A stretch of 64,000 nt of DNA from Gemmatimonadota bacterium (GTDB lineage Bacteria > Gemmatimonadota > Gemmatimonadetes > Gemmatimonadales > GWC2-71-9). Location of the stretch: contig JAJCZX010000042.1 of the NCBI GenBank assembly GCA_029262195.1, positions 1 through 64,000 on the forward strand. The letters are read 5' to 3'. The notes under the pieces were generated by a model. It had not been told where the DNA came from, did no database searches, and saw only the letters and a program-made list of their open reading frames with translations. Shown piece after piece: positions 15,711 through 24,494 of the stretch. Every line of letters starts with the position of its first letter. Positions within the stretch are counted from its first letter, which is position 1. A program made the position numbers and the translations under genes.

Positions 15711-17178
15711 AACTCCGAGAACATCTTTTCAAGACTGACACCAACTTGTCTGTAGCCTTTCGCAGCTCGTAGCTGCTGGCGGATGCGAAGCCGAGTAGCA
15801 AACCGTTTGCGGCCGTCTCGGTTTGGTAGTACCGAGCAAGTTGCGGAAGCACCAATCCGAGTGTGGACCCTTCGCGTGCAACTTCCTCGGCGGAGATGCC
15901 TTTTCTGAGATGGACCACCACATGCATGCCCCCGTTTCCCCGCTGCACGTCTAGAAATTCACCGGCTTTTTCGTTCACGAGGGAGATCAGCTCCTCCCGC
16001 CGCTCACCGTAGCGCTGACGCATCTTCCTGACGTGGGCACCGTAGTGTCCTTCGTCAATGAATGCCGAAAGGACCATCTGGTTGAAGGTGTTGGAGTGGC
16101 CGTCGAGGAGAGTCCGCATCTCGCTGAAGGCTGATACGAGACCTTTTGGGACGACCGCGTAGCTGACTCGCAGTGACGGGAACAGCGACTGAGAGAAAGT
16201 GCCGGCGTAGACGACCCGAGAGTCGGGCGCGAGCCCCTGGATCGACGGCGTTTCATGAGACGACGTGTAAAACTCGTTGTCATAGTCGTCTTCAACAATC
16301 CAACCATCGGTTTCAACAGACCAGTCCAACAATGCTTTTCGCCGTGCCACCGGCATTGTGACGCCAAGTGGGAACTGGCGTGAAGGGGTTACGTATGCCA
16401 ATCGTGCGGGCGGTTTGCTTCGATCTCTCCTTGTTACCTGCATCCCCTGTTCGTCGACGGGCACCGGTTGAGTTCGTAAGCCCGCAGCCTGAAGAACCCG
16501 ACGAGCCCGGGTGTATCCGGGGTCCTCGAATAACACCCCATCCCCCTCGTCGGCCAGTAGCCTTGCGGCCATATCTACGACGTACATCGTTCCTGGAAAA
16601 ACCACTACCGTGTCCGCAGTGCAATAGACAGCCCGGTTCGTGGCGAGGTGCTGAGCGATCGATTCCCGGAGCGGGCGATACCCAAGTGGATCGCCATGGT
16701 CGAGGTCACGGCTGGTTACCTCTTTGCTAAGTCGAGTGACCAGTGAGTGCCAGATTTTGAGTGGCACCTCTCCCAGAGATGGTACGCCTAGCTGAAAGGG
16801 GGCAGATCTGTTGGTCGCTGGGCCGGGCGATTCGACTGCGAAATTGCCGCGGTTGGAAAGGCGAACGGCTGCTGGTTCTTTCTTCGAATGTTTTTTTCGG
16901 GTTGTACCTGTCGACGTATGCGCTGCGACGATCGTCCCCGCTCCCGGTCTTTGAACAATCAGTCCTTCCGCACGAAGGGCGTCATAAGCACCAAGAACTG
17001 TTGTCCGAGAAAGTGACAGATCGGTTGCTAACTTTCTTGTAGAGGGGAGCCTTGTGCCTTCGCTGACCACTCCCGTCACAATCAGTTCACGGATTCTTTT
17101 CTGAAGTTGGACGTATAGTGGGGTGTTATCCCCCGGGTCAAGAAGTGACCTGGATAAAAATTCGACGCCATTGGTCAT
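15709..17178 (-). CDS. MocR/PdxR-type GntR regulator with aminotransferase-like domain lacking the PLP lysine
   Basis: This 489-residue protein has a GntR winged helix at about 18-85 (PLYVQLQKRIRELI, LPSTRKLATDLSLSRTTV) and a fold-type-I aminotransferase domain at about 125-485. MocR proteins bind PLP through a Schiff-base lysine in TFSKxLFPxLR and use it to sense PLP or amino compounds. Here that segment reads GTFSQSLFPSLRVSY: the lysine codon is CAG (minus strand, 16189-16191). Other cofactor-site features remain, such as EDDYDNEF and SRQFPLG. It is divergent from the cupin-DoxX pair and probably controls them. Non-covalent or no PLP binding is expected. Confidence 0.88.
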   Translation of the reverse strand: MTNGVEFLSRSLLDPGDNTPLYVQLQKRIRELIVTGVVSEGTRLPSTRKLATDLSLSRTTVLGAYDALRAEGLIVQRPGAGTIVAAHTSTGTTRKKHSKKEPAAVRLSNRGNFAVESPGPATNRSAPFQLGVPSLGEVPLKIWHSLVTRLSKEVTSRDLDHGDPLGYRPLRESIAQHLATNRAVYCTADTVVVFPGTMYVVDMAARLLADEGDGVLFEDPGYTRARRVLQAAGLRTQPVPVDEQGMQVTRRDRSKPPARLAYVTPSRQFPLGVTMPVARRKALLDWSVETDGWIVEDDYDNEFYTSSHETPSIQGLAPDSRVVYAGTFSQSLFPSLRVSYAVVPKGLVSAFSEMRTLLDGHSNTFNQMVLSAFIDEGHYGAHVRKMRQRYGERREELISLVNEKAGEFLDVQRGNGGMHVVVHLRKGISAEEVAREGSTLGLVLPQLARYYQTETAANGLLLGFASASSYELRKATDKLVSVLKRCSRS

Positions 17179-17317
17179 CCGGATCTTATCCCTCTCTCAG
17201 GAAACGGGTTCCAGCAAATTGGTATCCGTCTATTGTCGAAAATGGACCTACCCCTAAAAACCGAATCGGACAGTTTCCATCTTCGATTCGATTTCCAAGA
17301 GAGGGCTTTTCTTCAAC

Positions 17318-17755
17318 ATGCTTCCAATACGTGTTTTACTATTTCTAACATTGGCTCCGCTTGCCGCCAATGCGCAAACAAGACCGGAGGCTTCGAGGGT
17401 ACTCAGTATCGGACCGGTGGAGCTACAGGTTCTGATCGATTCGCACAATGCTCCCGATGTGGGGCTTGAAGTCGGCGAGATCCTTTTGCCTTCCGGGCTG
17501 CGGGGGCGTAGCCATACCCACTCAACCTTCGAGGCATTCTATGTCCTATCGGGCGAGTTGCACCATACTGTCAACGGTCAACTACAAGTCGTGGGACCGG
17601 GCGAGGTCGGAATCGCTCTGGCAGGTGACAGCGTTGGACACGCCGTGCCCGGCGACGTCGATGTAAGGGCCATCGCTTTCTGGACGCCCGGGGGAGCGTT
17701 GCAAGAATTGATCGACAAATTTGGATTTTCGGAAAAGGACAGTGACCATGAATGA
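17318..17755 (+). CDS. Exported single-domain cupin
   Basis: This 145-residue protein has a signal peptide ending near ANAQ. It contains one cupin domain. Motif 1 has HTHSTFE, then a Gly after six residues; motif 2 has the His in GDSVGHAV. All four usual metal ligands (His, His, Glu, His) are present, so it can bind a metal. Small cupins range from isomerases to dioxygenases to sensors, and no substrate can be assigned. It overlaps the DoxX gene by eight bases and faces the MocR regulator. Confidence 0.85.
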   Translation: MLPIRVLLFLTLAPLAANAQTRPEASRVLSIGPVELQVLIDSHNAPDVGLEVGEILLPSGLRGRSHTHSTFEAFYVLSGELHHTVNGQLQVVGPGEVGIALAGDSVGHAVPGDVDVRAIAFWTPGGALQELIDKFGFSEKDSDHE

Positions 17756-18176
17756 TTCCGCAACGAGTCGTCCTGGTTTGATTGAAGAGTGGGTCGGCGT
17801 TTATCTCAGGCTCGGCCTTGCATCAGCTTTTTTGGTTTCCGTGTATGGTCGGATCGGCGCGGCACGCTGGGAAGGATTCCTCGGATGGGTGGGCCAGTTA
17901 ACTCCTTACCTGCCGGACGTACTCACTCCGTTTGCCGCGGTGACGGCCACCACGCTTGAAATCCTCTTCGGCCTTCTGCTGATCCCAGGCTATCGCACTC
18001 GGGAAGTCGGATTTGGCAGTGGTGTCCTCCTGTTCGCCTTCGCGGTCAGTATGATGTTCGGCGAGGGCGGATGGCGCGCCCCGTTCTGGTACTCTGTCTT
18101 TACCGCATCGGCAGCCGGTTTCGCATTGTCGACAATGGGTGTTACGCGGTGGAGCGTCGACGGTTTGAGATCGTAA
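17748..18176 (+). CDS. DoxX family membrane protein
   Basis: This 142-residue, four-helix membrane protein matches the DoxX family: LRLGLASAFLVSVYGRI at the first helix, then ATTLEILFGLLLIPGYRTRE and a C-terminal helix pair. I use the ATG at 17748, which overlaps the cupin stop and follows AAGGAC. DoxX proteins appear in respiratory or redox complexes (thiosulfate:quinone oxidoreductase small subunit, and the membrane-associated oxidoreductase complex with SodA in mycobacteria). Coupling to a periplasmic cupin suggests a joint redox or metal-dependent task. That is inference. Confidence 0.85.
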   Translation: MNDSATSRPGLIEEWVGVYLRLGLASAFLVSVYGRIGAARWEGFLGWVGQLTPYLPDVLTPFAAVTATTLEILFGLLLIPGYRTREVGFGSGVLLFAFAVSMMFGEGGWRAPFWYSVFTASAAGFALSTMGVTRWSVDGLRS

Positions 18177-18212
18177 GAACGTTCGCGGGGGCTTTTTGAT
18201 ATGGTCCTGGAT

Positions 18213-20831
18213 TCACTCTGCCTTCAGCGCCTCCGTCGGATCCACGGTCGTTGCGCGCCTGGCCGGGAGGTAGCTCGCGAGCAAACCCGTGGCCACCAGA
18301 ATCGCGGTCACGGTTACGAAGGTTGTCCCGTCCGTTGCCGTCACTTCGAATAGCAGACTCTCAAGGAATCTGGTGAGGCCAAGCGAAATCCCTAACCCCG
18401 CGATCACGCCGGCGACGATGGGAGTAAGCGTTTGCCTCATCATCAGGCCCAGGACGTCGTTGCGTCCTGCTCCCAGGGCGATCCGCACTCCCAGTTCTTT
18501 GGTGCGCTGCCGGGCGGCGAGGGCGATTACCCCGTAAACTCCCATGATTGCAAGGACAAACGCCATCCACGCAAAGGCTGAAACCAGCAGGGTTGTAAAG
18601 CGCGGCCGTGAAATCGATTCAGATAAACCGGCGGAAGCCAGGTTGATGTCTGGAGGAGGAATGGTGCGGTCGTAGGCTAACACAAGCTCCTTGACCTGAG
18701 CGATGATAGACAAATGGTCGCCTCTGAACCGGATTAAGAAACTCGCCGATGAAAAGGTCGGAAACCTGGAACGAGGCCAGTACATTTGTGGTTGGGTTGG
18801 ATCGTCTCGGAGGCCCCACGCGGTTACGTTGGCTGCGACACCGACGATCGTGTTCCAGCCAGTTGCCTCGGGTGCGCGAAACCGCCCGCCAACTGCTTTC
18901 CCTTCAGCCCAATATTTTCTGGCGAACCCTTCGTTCACGATGACGGGGCCTTCCAGGGTGCGGTTTTCGGCGTCAAAGGGTTGTCCTTGCAGTATTCTCG
19001 TTCCGGACACGGAGAAATAGCTGTCGGAAATTAAGTTAATGCGAAATCGATCCGCTGCGGATCCTTCGGGTGCTGGTGGCACCTCGCCCTGGTCGGTTTC
19101 GCCCACAGTCGCACTACTTGCACCAAAATTAGGCGGGACGGAGCCTTGGGCGACGCCGGTGACGTCGGGGAGTCGTTCAATGCTGGCTGTGATTGCGTCG
19201 AAAGCCTCGGTCATCGACTCGGTGGTTTCGTAGCGGGCCGGGGGAAGGCTGATCGTTGTTGAGAGGACTTCATCGGATTGAAACCCAGGGTCTGTGTGGC
19301 TCATTGCGGAGAGGCTTTTGACGAGCAAACCAGATCCGACAAAAAGGACCAAGGCGATTGCCACCTCCGCAGATACCAGGGTCTTTCGCAGGAGTGCCCG
19401 CCTCGGAGTTAGTGCTCCGCTGCGGTTGCTCTGATTCAACATTTCACCTGTGTCCAGGTTCATCAACATGCCCATCGGGGCCAGAGCCAGGGCAATCGTG
19501 ACCAGCCCCGCGACCGCGAGGACGAACCACAGTACCTGGGTGTCGACATGCACACTCGAAAGAATCTGAAGATTTTCGGGGAGCACGAGGCCGAGGTTTT
19601 TGACGATACCCCATGCCATTGCTGAGCCGCCGATGGCACCAGCCAGTACGAGCGCGAAAGTTTCCAGTATGAGCTGGTTCATGATTCTCCCGCGGCTACC
19701 CCCCAGAGCACTTCGAATCGCCATTTCTCGTCCGCGGGTCAGACCCTGGGTCAGGAACATGTTGGCGACGTTGGCACAGACGATCAGAAGCAGGAAACCA
19801 ACGGCGGCCAGCAACATCCAGAGCCCTACTTTTATGTCACCGCTGGTGGACGCGCCCGGCTCCATAACCACCGGCTTTAGGCGCGGACCTGTTCCGTCGG
19901 CATCGTGAGAATCTTCGATTGATGTCAATTCCGCTTCAGCTTGTTCAATGGTGATCCCCGGCTTCAAACGGCCCAGTATAGAACCCTGGCCTGGGGCCGA
20001 TGCGACCCAGATATCCTTCTGACCCCTTTCGCGAAAAAACATGTTGGCCCTTTGAGGTATAACACCGACGACTATGTAATCTTCTTCATCCAGCCGGAGC
20101 GTTGTGTTCAACACCTCGGGGTCGCTCCCAAACCGCCTTTTCCAATATCCCTCGACGAGAACGATTGCGTTGTACTCTCCCGACGTATCGGCCGGGATGA
20201 AGGCTCTCCCAAGCACCGGGCGAATTCCCAGAATGGAGAGAAGCTCAGGAGATACGACGCCTGCGGGGATTTTCCTGATCTCGGTACCAAGGTCCTCTGA
20301 CAGTTCTTTTTGGAAGAAGGTGGCCATCGCGTCGAAGCTATTTGCCCGCTCTTGCCAGTAAGAAAAATGATCTCCTGCCGTCAATCGAAACGCCCCGTTT
20401 TGTACCTGTCTCCACAGGAATGCAAACCGGTCTCCGTCTTCAAAGGGCATTGGGTTTAGAAGGACACTGTTAACCATACTAAAAATCGATGTTGAGGTAC
20501 CGATGCCCAACGTGAGGGTCGCTATCGCCACAAGAGCGAACAAAGGGCGTCTGAATAGATACCGAAGAGCGTATCGCCCGTCTTGCCCGAGCCCCCTTGC
20601 ACGGGATTCCCTACGTTCGTTCTTGGGAGGAAGACGCTTTGCCGCCCTGCAGGCATCAACGACATCGTCGACGTTGCCGAAGCGTTCCAACGCCCTGCGC
20701 CGCGCTTCGCGAGTTCCGTCTGAGGCGTATTCCTCCGTTCTCATATCAAGATGGAATTGCAATTCGGCGTCGATGTCTCTCGCTATTTTCCTGCGCGAAA
20801 CAATCCGTTCTAGCAAATGGGGGAATCTCAT
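18213..20831 (-). CDS. ADOP-type orphan ABC permease
   Basis: This 872-residue protein has the canonical ADOP N-terminal region (IARDIDAELQFHLDMRTEEY, RRALERFGNVDDV) followed by two MacB-PCD/FtsX units. The first helix lies at ATLTLGIGTSTSIFSMVNSV, mid-protein helices at about 335-500, and the last cluster ends PARRATTVDPTEALKAE. No ATPase gene is adjacent. The gene follows a PadR gene on the same strand by 31 bases, as in the two other cassettes of this window. The physiological cargo of ADOP proteins is unknown; they may signal or export peptides or lipids. Confidence 0.9.
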   Translation of the reverse strand: MRFPHLLERIVSRRKIARDIDAELQFHLDMRTEEYASDGTREARRRALERFGNVDDVVDACRAAKRLPPKNERRESRARGLGQDGRYALRYLFRRPLFALVAIATLTLGIGTSTSIFSMVNSVLLNPMPFEDGDRFAFLWRQVQNGAFRLTAGDHFSYWQERANSFDAMATFFQKELSEDLGTEIRKIPAGVVSPELLSILGIRPVLGRAFIPADTSGEYNAIVLVEGYWKRRFGSDPEVLNTTLRLDEEDYIVVGVIPQRANMFFRERGQKDIWVASAPGQGSILGRLKPGITIEQAEAELTSIEDSHDADGTGPRLKPVVMEPGASTSGDIKVGLWMLLAAVGFLLLIVCANVANMFLTQGLTRGREMAIRSALGGSRGRIMNQLILETFALVLAGAIGGSAMAWGIVKNLGLVLPENLQILSSVHVDTQVLWFVLAVAGLVTIALALAPMGMLMNLDTGEMLNQSNRSGALTPRRALLRKTLVSAEVAIALVLFVGSGLLVKSLSAMSHTDPGFQSDEVLSTTISLPPARYETTESMTEAFDAITASIERLPDVTGVAQGSVPPNFGASSATVGETDQGEVPPAPEGSAADRFRINLISDSYFSVSGTRILQGQPFDAENRTLEGPVIVNEGFARKYWAEGKAVGGRFRAPEATGWNTIVGVAANVTAWGLRDDPTQPQMYWPRSRFPTFSSASFLIRFRGDHLSIIAQVKELVLAYDRTIPPPDINLASAGLSESISRPRFTTLLVSAFAWMAFVLAIMGVYGVIALAARQRTKELGVRIALGAGRNDVLGLMMRQTLTPIVAGVIAGLGISLGLTRFLESLLFEVTATDGTTFVTVTAILVATGLLASYLPARRATTVDPTEALKAE

Positions 20832-20862
20832 CTGTGCCGTCTTTCTGCTGTCGGTGATTGTT

Positions 20863-21195
20863 TCAGGAGGTATGGAGCATTCGGGCTACTGCCTTCGAGT
20901 ATCGCGCCCACTCGTCGGCTTCCACGGTGAGTTGCTTGAGTCCGGGAGGCGTTAGTTCGTAGAATTTCGCCCGGCGGTTGTTCTCCGACCGGCCCCAGGA
21001 GGATTTTATCCAACCTCGTCCCTCCATCCGGTGTAGGGCGGGGTAGAGTGATCCCTCGTCAACGCGAAGTACATCGTCAGTTGAATGCTCAATTGTCCGA
21101 GCGACGGAGTAACCGTGTTTGGCTTCTGATTCCAGGGCTTTGAGGATGAGCATATCCAGAGTCCCTTGAAGGAGGTCTGTTTTTTTGCGAGCCAC
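20863..21195 (-). CDS. PadR family transcriptional regulator, partner of the second ADOP permease
   Basis: This 110-residue PadR protein carries the characteristic start KTDLLQGTLDMLILKAL, then HGYSVARTIE, the recognition segment DEGSLYPALHRMEGRGW and the wing NRRAKFYELTPPG. This is the standard ADOP-linked PadR subtype. The start is GTG at 21193-21195, with GGAAGG upstream. That ribosome site is also the half-site of a strong palindrome, so a bound repressor could block translation initiation as well as transcription. Confidence 0.93.
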   Translation of the reverse strand: MARKKTDLLQGTLDMLILKALESEAKHGYSVARTIEHSTDDVLRVDEGSLYPALHRMEGRGWIKSSWGRSENNRRAKFYELTPPGLKQLTVEADEWARYSKAVARMLHTS

Positions 21196-21199
21196 TTTG

Positions 21200-21255
21200 C
21201 CTTCCAGTAGAATGTCTATTGGAAGGTGTCAGCGTACCCATAGAATGTCAATGGG
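21200..21255. promoter_or_regulatory. Twin palindromes, probable operator of the PadR-ADOP operon
   Basis: Two dyads lie just upstream of the PadR gene. The first is CCTTCCA (21200-21206) with TGGAAGG (21220-21226). The second is CCCAT (21237-21241) with ATGGG (21251-21255). Both enclose the same core TAGAATGTC at 21208-21216 and 21241-21249, in the same orientation. Repeated cores inside symmetric arms are typical of cooperative repressor sites. PadR autoregulation is well established for the family; the match here is inferred. Confidence 0.5.
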
Positions 21256-21325
21256 TGTGTTGTATTCGGCTAAAAATGGTGAATTCGACGAAATTCAAAA
21301 CGGGCCAGATTCGAAGTGATGAGAC

Positions 21326-21574
21326 CTAGCTCCAGTAGCCGAATTCTTTCTCGTAGCACGCTCCCTCGAGATCGGCTGCTTTCTCCTGAAAGTATCGTTG
21401 GGCGTCGCCGATGGCGTGGTTGTAGACGCTAGGGCCGATCTCGGCGAGAAAAAAATCGAGTAGCAAACCGGATTTTAAATCGCCTATTTCCTGGTCCATG
21501 CTTTCGTCAAAGTAGCGCTTGATCGAAGCGACGGCGTTCTCCCGTGCTTCGCTCGACAGTTTAATGGGGATCAT
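21326..21574 (-). CDS. DUF2164 family protein
   Basis: This 82-residue protein matches DUF2164: IKLSSEARENAVASIKRYF, then EIGDLKSGLLLDFFLAEIGP and YNHAIGDAQRYFQEK. It is a compact, mostly helical cytosolic protein of unknown role. It lies seven bases downstream of the large GNAT-like gene on the same strand, so the two are probably co-transcribed. Confidence 0.88.
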   Translation of the reverse strand: MIPIKLSSEARENAVASIKRYFDESMDQEIGDLKSGLLLDFFLAEIGPSVYNHAIGDAQRYFQEKAADLEGACYEKEFGYWS

Positions 21575-21581
21575 CGCTCCG

Positions 21582-23273
21582 TTAGCCCGTGCGGGCCAAT
21601 TTCAGTAGAGCGCCGCGTAATTTTTTGTGGTGCTCCAATAGTTTGACGTACTCGGATTCGCGTTGGCCGCCCTTGGCGTCAATGACCCTTGCTGCCATCG
21701 TCTTCTCCTCTTTCGACCATTTCGCTACACCTGGCATGACGCAAATGATTGGTCCCCAACGTTCCCATGCCAACTTTTCGCCGGCTTTTTTCTTTCGACG
21801 AGTTTTGTAATCGAGAACTGATAGGGCTTCCTCAACGCAGGTGCGAATCGCCATCTCCCGATCCGCGCCGAACCTGTCGGCAAAATATCTCGTGACGGTC
21901 AGTCCGACATTGCCGAGAAAATATCTTCCTAATTTGCGCTCTTGCTTCTTTGTTCCTGCGAGATAGAGGTAGTCGGAGGCCATCATCTCCAGGGTCTTCA
22001 TATCCGTTCGATGGCCAGGGTCTCTCTTCATCGCGGCGAGTTCGTCCTTGAGTACTTTGAGGATCTCTATGTTCAATGGACGAAATCCCAGCTTGTAGTA
22101 GAACCACCACGCTCCCGATTTGAGACCTTCAGTGTTTCCATAGCCGAGTTGGTAGGGGTCAAGCGAAAAACTATTTGCACCAAAGAGGTGCTTCGCAGTT
22201 TTCATGATTCCTAACAACACCTGGGGCGCCTCGCCACCGCGAAAGGTATCAAACAAGTTGAATGCTACCTCGGTGCAACCGAAGATAGACGACAGCACTC
22301 CGTAGCTGATCGGTACTCCGTTTTTGAGCGTTACATATCCGTAGCTGGTTTCGAGTACGAGCCTCCGCGACGGTTTTGCTCCGTAGCAAACGGTTTGCAG
22401 GCCTTTGCCGAGGTTGAATATTCTCACGTCGTTTGCGTCGGCGTTGGCGAACGCATCAAGGTCCCGGTTGCGGGTAACCATCGCTTCCCGTGCGAGGTCG
22501 ATCAGTCGGGTTCCTTCTCGCGGACTAACTCTTGTCTCTGTTACGTCACTGCGCCGCAGTTCCCGAAGGAGGTCCGGGCGGGAACGGTCCAACGGACCGC
22601 TTTGGAAGGTCACCGGATTGTTCCGGTAAAGTGCCCCGGTACGCGATGGCGAATCGGCGCCCGGGTTTATTGTGAGGGGCACGTCGAGTTTTTCGTAGAG
22701 ATGCTCGCGGGCGGAAGGCGTGGCTTTCATTCTGGCGAAACGCCGGACCAAAAACGAGGCGTCGGTTTCCTTACTGTTTTTGAACGCGTTGATCAAATCT
22801 TCTGGTCCGAAGTCGAGCATATCCCAGGTAGGTGATTCAGCATACGGCATCAACAGAGGCCAGAGATCGACAAGGGTGTCTGCGTTGTCGAAATCTTCGT
22901 GATCGATTTCAACGTAGTCGGGCCAGCGCTCGACCAACCACGACGCCGTGGTCCAAAAGAAGCGGTAGTAGATATGCGTGCCTGCTATACCGCTGTCTGA
23001 CAGCGCATGTGCGTGTCGTCTCAAGTCTTTCCTGATAGGAAACCCGGTTAAACTTGATTCAACCAGTTCCAGGACTGTGGAGTTGTCGGGGTACGCACGC
23101 AGAAAACAAAGACTCTCATGAAAACGGGAAACGGCCAGGGGCGTGGGTAAGTTGATTCCCTCCAACTCGCGGAGTACAACTGTTTTCTCTAAAGAACTGA
23201 CTGCATCGTATCTGTCCCGTAGGTGCTCCAACCGGCGTAGTAAAGAATTAGGGGAGCTTTTCTTCGCGACCAC
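21582..23273 (-). CDS. Large uncharacterised protein with a GNAT-like acyltransferase region
   Basis: I do not recognise a named family for this 563-residue protein. The start is a GTG preceded by GGAAGG. Residues 1-280 are helical and charged. The segment at about 320-410 has the logic of a GNAT fold: a strand pair (YGYVTLKNGVPISYGVLSS), an acidic strand (EVAFNLFDTFRGGEA), a long helix, then GAWWFYYKLGFRPLN, which matches the last GNAT strand and helix where Tyr and Phe cluster. The classical R/Q-x-x-G-x-G/A acetyl-CoA loop is not obvious. The C-terminus is Lys-rich and may bind nucleic acid. DUF2164 follows closely. Confidence 0.6.
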   Translation of the reverse strand: MVAKKSSPNSLLRRLEHLRDRYDAVSSLEKTVVLRELEGINLPTPLAVSRFHESLCFLRAYPDNSTVLELVESSLTGFPIRKDLRRHAHALSDSGIAGTHIYYRFFWTTASWLVERWPDYVEIDHEDFDNADTLVDLWPLLMPYAESPTWDMLDFGPEDLINAFKNSKETDASFLVRRFARMKATPSAREHLYEKLDVPLTINPGADSPSRTGALYRNNPVTFQSGPLDRSRPDLLRELRRSDVTETRVSPREGTRLIDLAREAMVTRNRDLDAFANADANDVRIFNLGKGLQTVCYGAKPSRRLVLETSYGYVTLKNGVPISYGVLSSIFGCTEVAFNLFDTFRGGEAPQVLLGIMKTAKHLFGANSFSLDPYQLGYGNTEGLKSGAWWFYYKLGFRPLNIEILKVLKDELAAMKRDPGHRTDMKTLEMMASDYLYLAGTKKQERKLGRYFLGNVGLTVTRYFADRFGADREMAIRTCVEEALSVLDYKTRRKKKAGEKLAWERWGPIICVMPGVAKWSKEEKTMAARVIDAKGGQRESEYVKLLEHHKKLRGALLKLARTG

Positions 23274-23340
23274 TGGTGGGGGTCCTTCCTCTTCGCGTTG
23301 CCTTTTACGTAATCTGGAAAGCTATCGCGTCGCAACGGTA

Positions 23341-24396
23341 TCAGCGACCTCCATTCACATAAGTCTCTCTGATGTACCTGATTATCGTTGCGAGCTGGTC
23401 CTGGCTGGCGGTCAGGCCATTTCCAACCATTCTACTCACCAGCGCGACCACCTCCTCGGGAGATCCCGGCGTAGCTCTATCGACGTTAGTAATGCTATGG
23501 CACTGTGAACAGGTGCGCTCGAAAAGCTGCCGCGCTTCATCCGTGTCATACTCCATGTCCGGGTCGTCAGGCTCCACGTTCGCCATCGCGCGTTCAGAGG
23601 AGTCGGTTTGGAGCGTTTGGCTGCGCCTCATCTGGACTGTGCGCTGAAGGGTCGGAGTGATGGCTATTAGATAGGCGGTCACAAGTTGTTGGTCGACTTC
23701 TGTGATCGGGTTAAGCACCGTTGATCGTTCCGCCATACGCTCTACCGTATGCTTCCATGCATCTGGAGTACGTGGCCTCGCCAGGACTGTCCTGAGGTCA
23801 TGACACTGGACGCACTTACTGCGCAGAATATCGCGTCCGTCCACCAACCCCTGAGGTGAAGTTAGATATTCGATGTCGGCGTCTTCGCCAAAACCTGCAA
23901 GCGGTAACAGCGTGCGGACCCGCTCTAATCGTTCTTCTCGCGTCGCTTCGTTCCCCAGCGTTGCACTGCGCAGAGACGCTTCCCTGAAGGAAAACGGGAG
24001 GGCGAGTCCTACTACCAGCACTGTCGAGATAAAGAGACCGGTTCCCAGGATCGGTACCAGGGGACCTTCCATATGTTTGAAATACCTGACGATCGCGATC
24101 TTGACGATCAGAATCGCGCCGATGCTCATCCCGAGAATAAGGTGCCCCACCGTCCGTGCAGGTAATTCTACTTGATAGGTCCAGAGTCGCGGCACCATGT
24201 GCCACATCAGCACCAGGTAGATGATTAGATACACGTAACCAAGTACTCGGTGAAGTCGCATCAGAGAGGGTGGTGCAGAACTCCTCAACTTCTCTTTGTC
24301 GAAGGGGAAGCCCCAAAGGTGGAACATCAGGAATGTGGACGCCGCTGAGATGACCACAAAAACGACTCCCAGTATCTGATTTCCTATCAATTCCAT
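23341..24396 (-). CDS. Membrane cytochrome with b-type helices and two c-type haem motifs
   Basis: This 351-residue protein starts after GGAGAG. Four membrane helices lie in residues 5-135, with His49, His66, His85 and His108 at positions that could ligate b-type haem, as in cytochrome b561-like domains. The C-terminal part holds two CxxCH motifs, C195-H199 and C296-H300, each with a short cytochrome c-like helix set, so two covalent haems are expected on the periplasmic side. It probably passes electrons between the quinone pool and periplasmic acceptors or donors. No oxidase or dehydrogenase gene is adjacent. Confidence 0.75.
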   Translation of the reverse strand: MELIGNQILGVVFVVISAASTFLMFHLWGFPFDKEKLRSSAPPSLMRLHRVLGYVYLIIYLVLMWHMVPRLWTYQVELPARTVGHLILGMSIGAILIVKIAIVRYFKHMEGPLVPILGTGLFISTVLVVGLALPFSFREASLRSATLGNEATREERLERVRTLLPLAGFGEDADIEYLTSPQGLVDGRDILRSKCVQCHDLRTVLARPRTPDAWKHTVERMAERSTVLNPITEVDQQLVTAYLIAITPTLQRTVQMRRSQTLQTDSSERAMANVEPDDPDMEYDTDEARQLFERTCSQCHSITNVDRATPGSPEEVVALVSRMVGNGLTASQDQLATIIRYIRETYVNGGR

Positions 24397-24494
24397 TCGG
24401 GCTCTCCTGTCCTTCGAGTTGAGCTAGCAAACAAAAAATGTTTTCGCAGCCAGTCTGTCGGAATTACGACAGGTCTTCCCTTGGAGGGCCCCTG

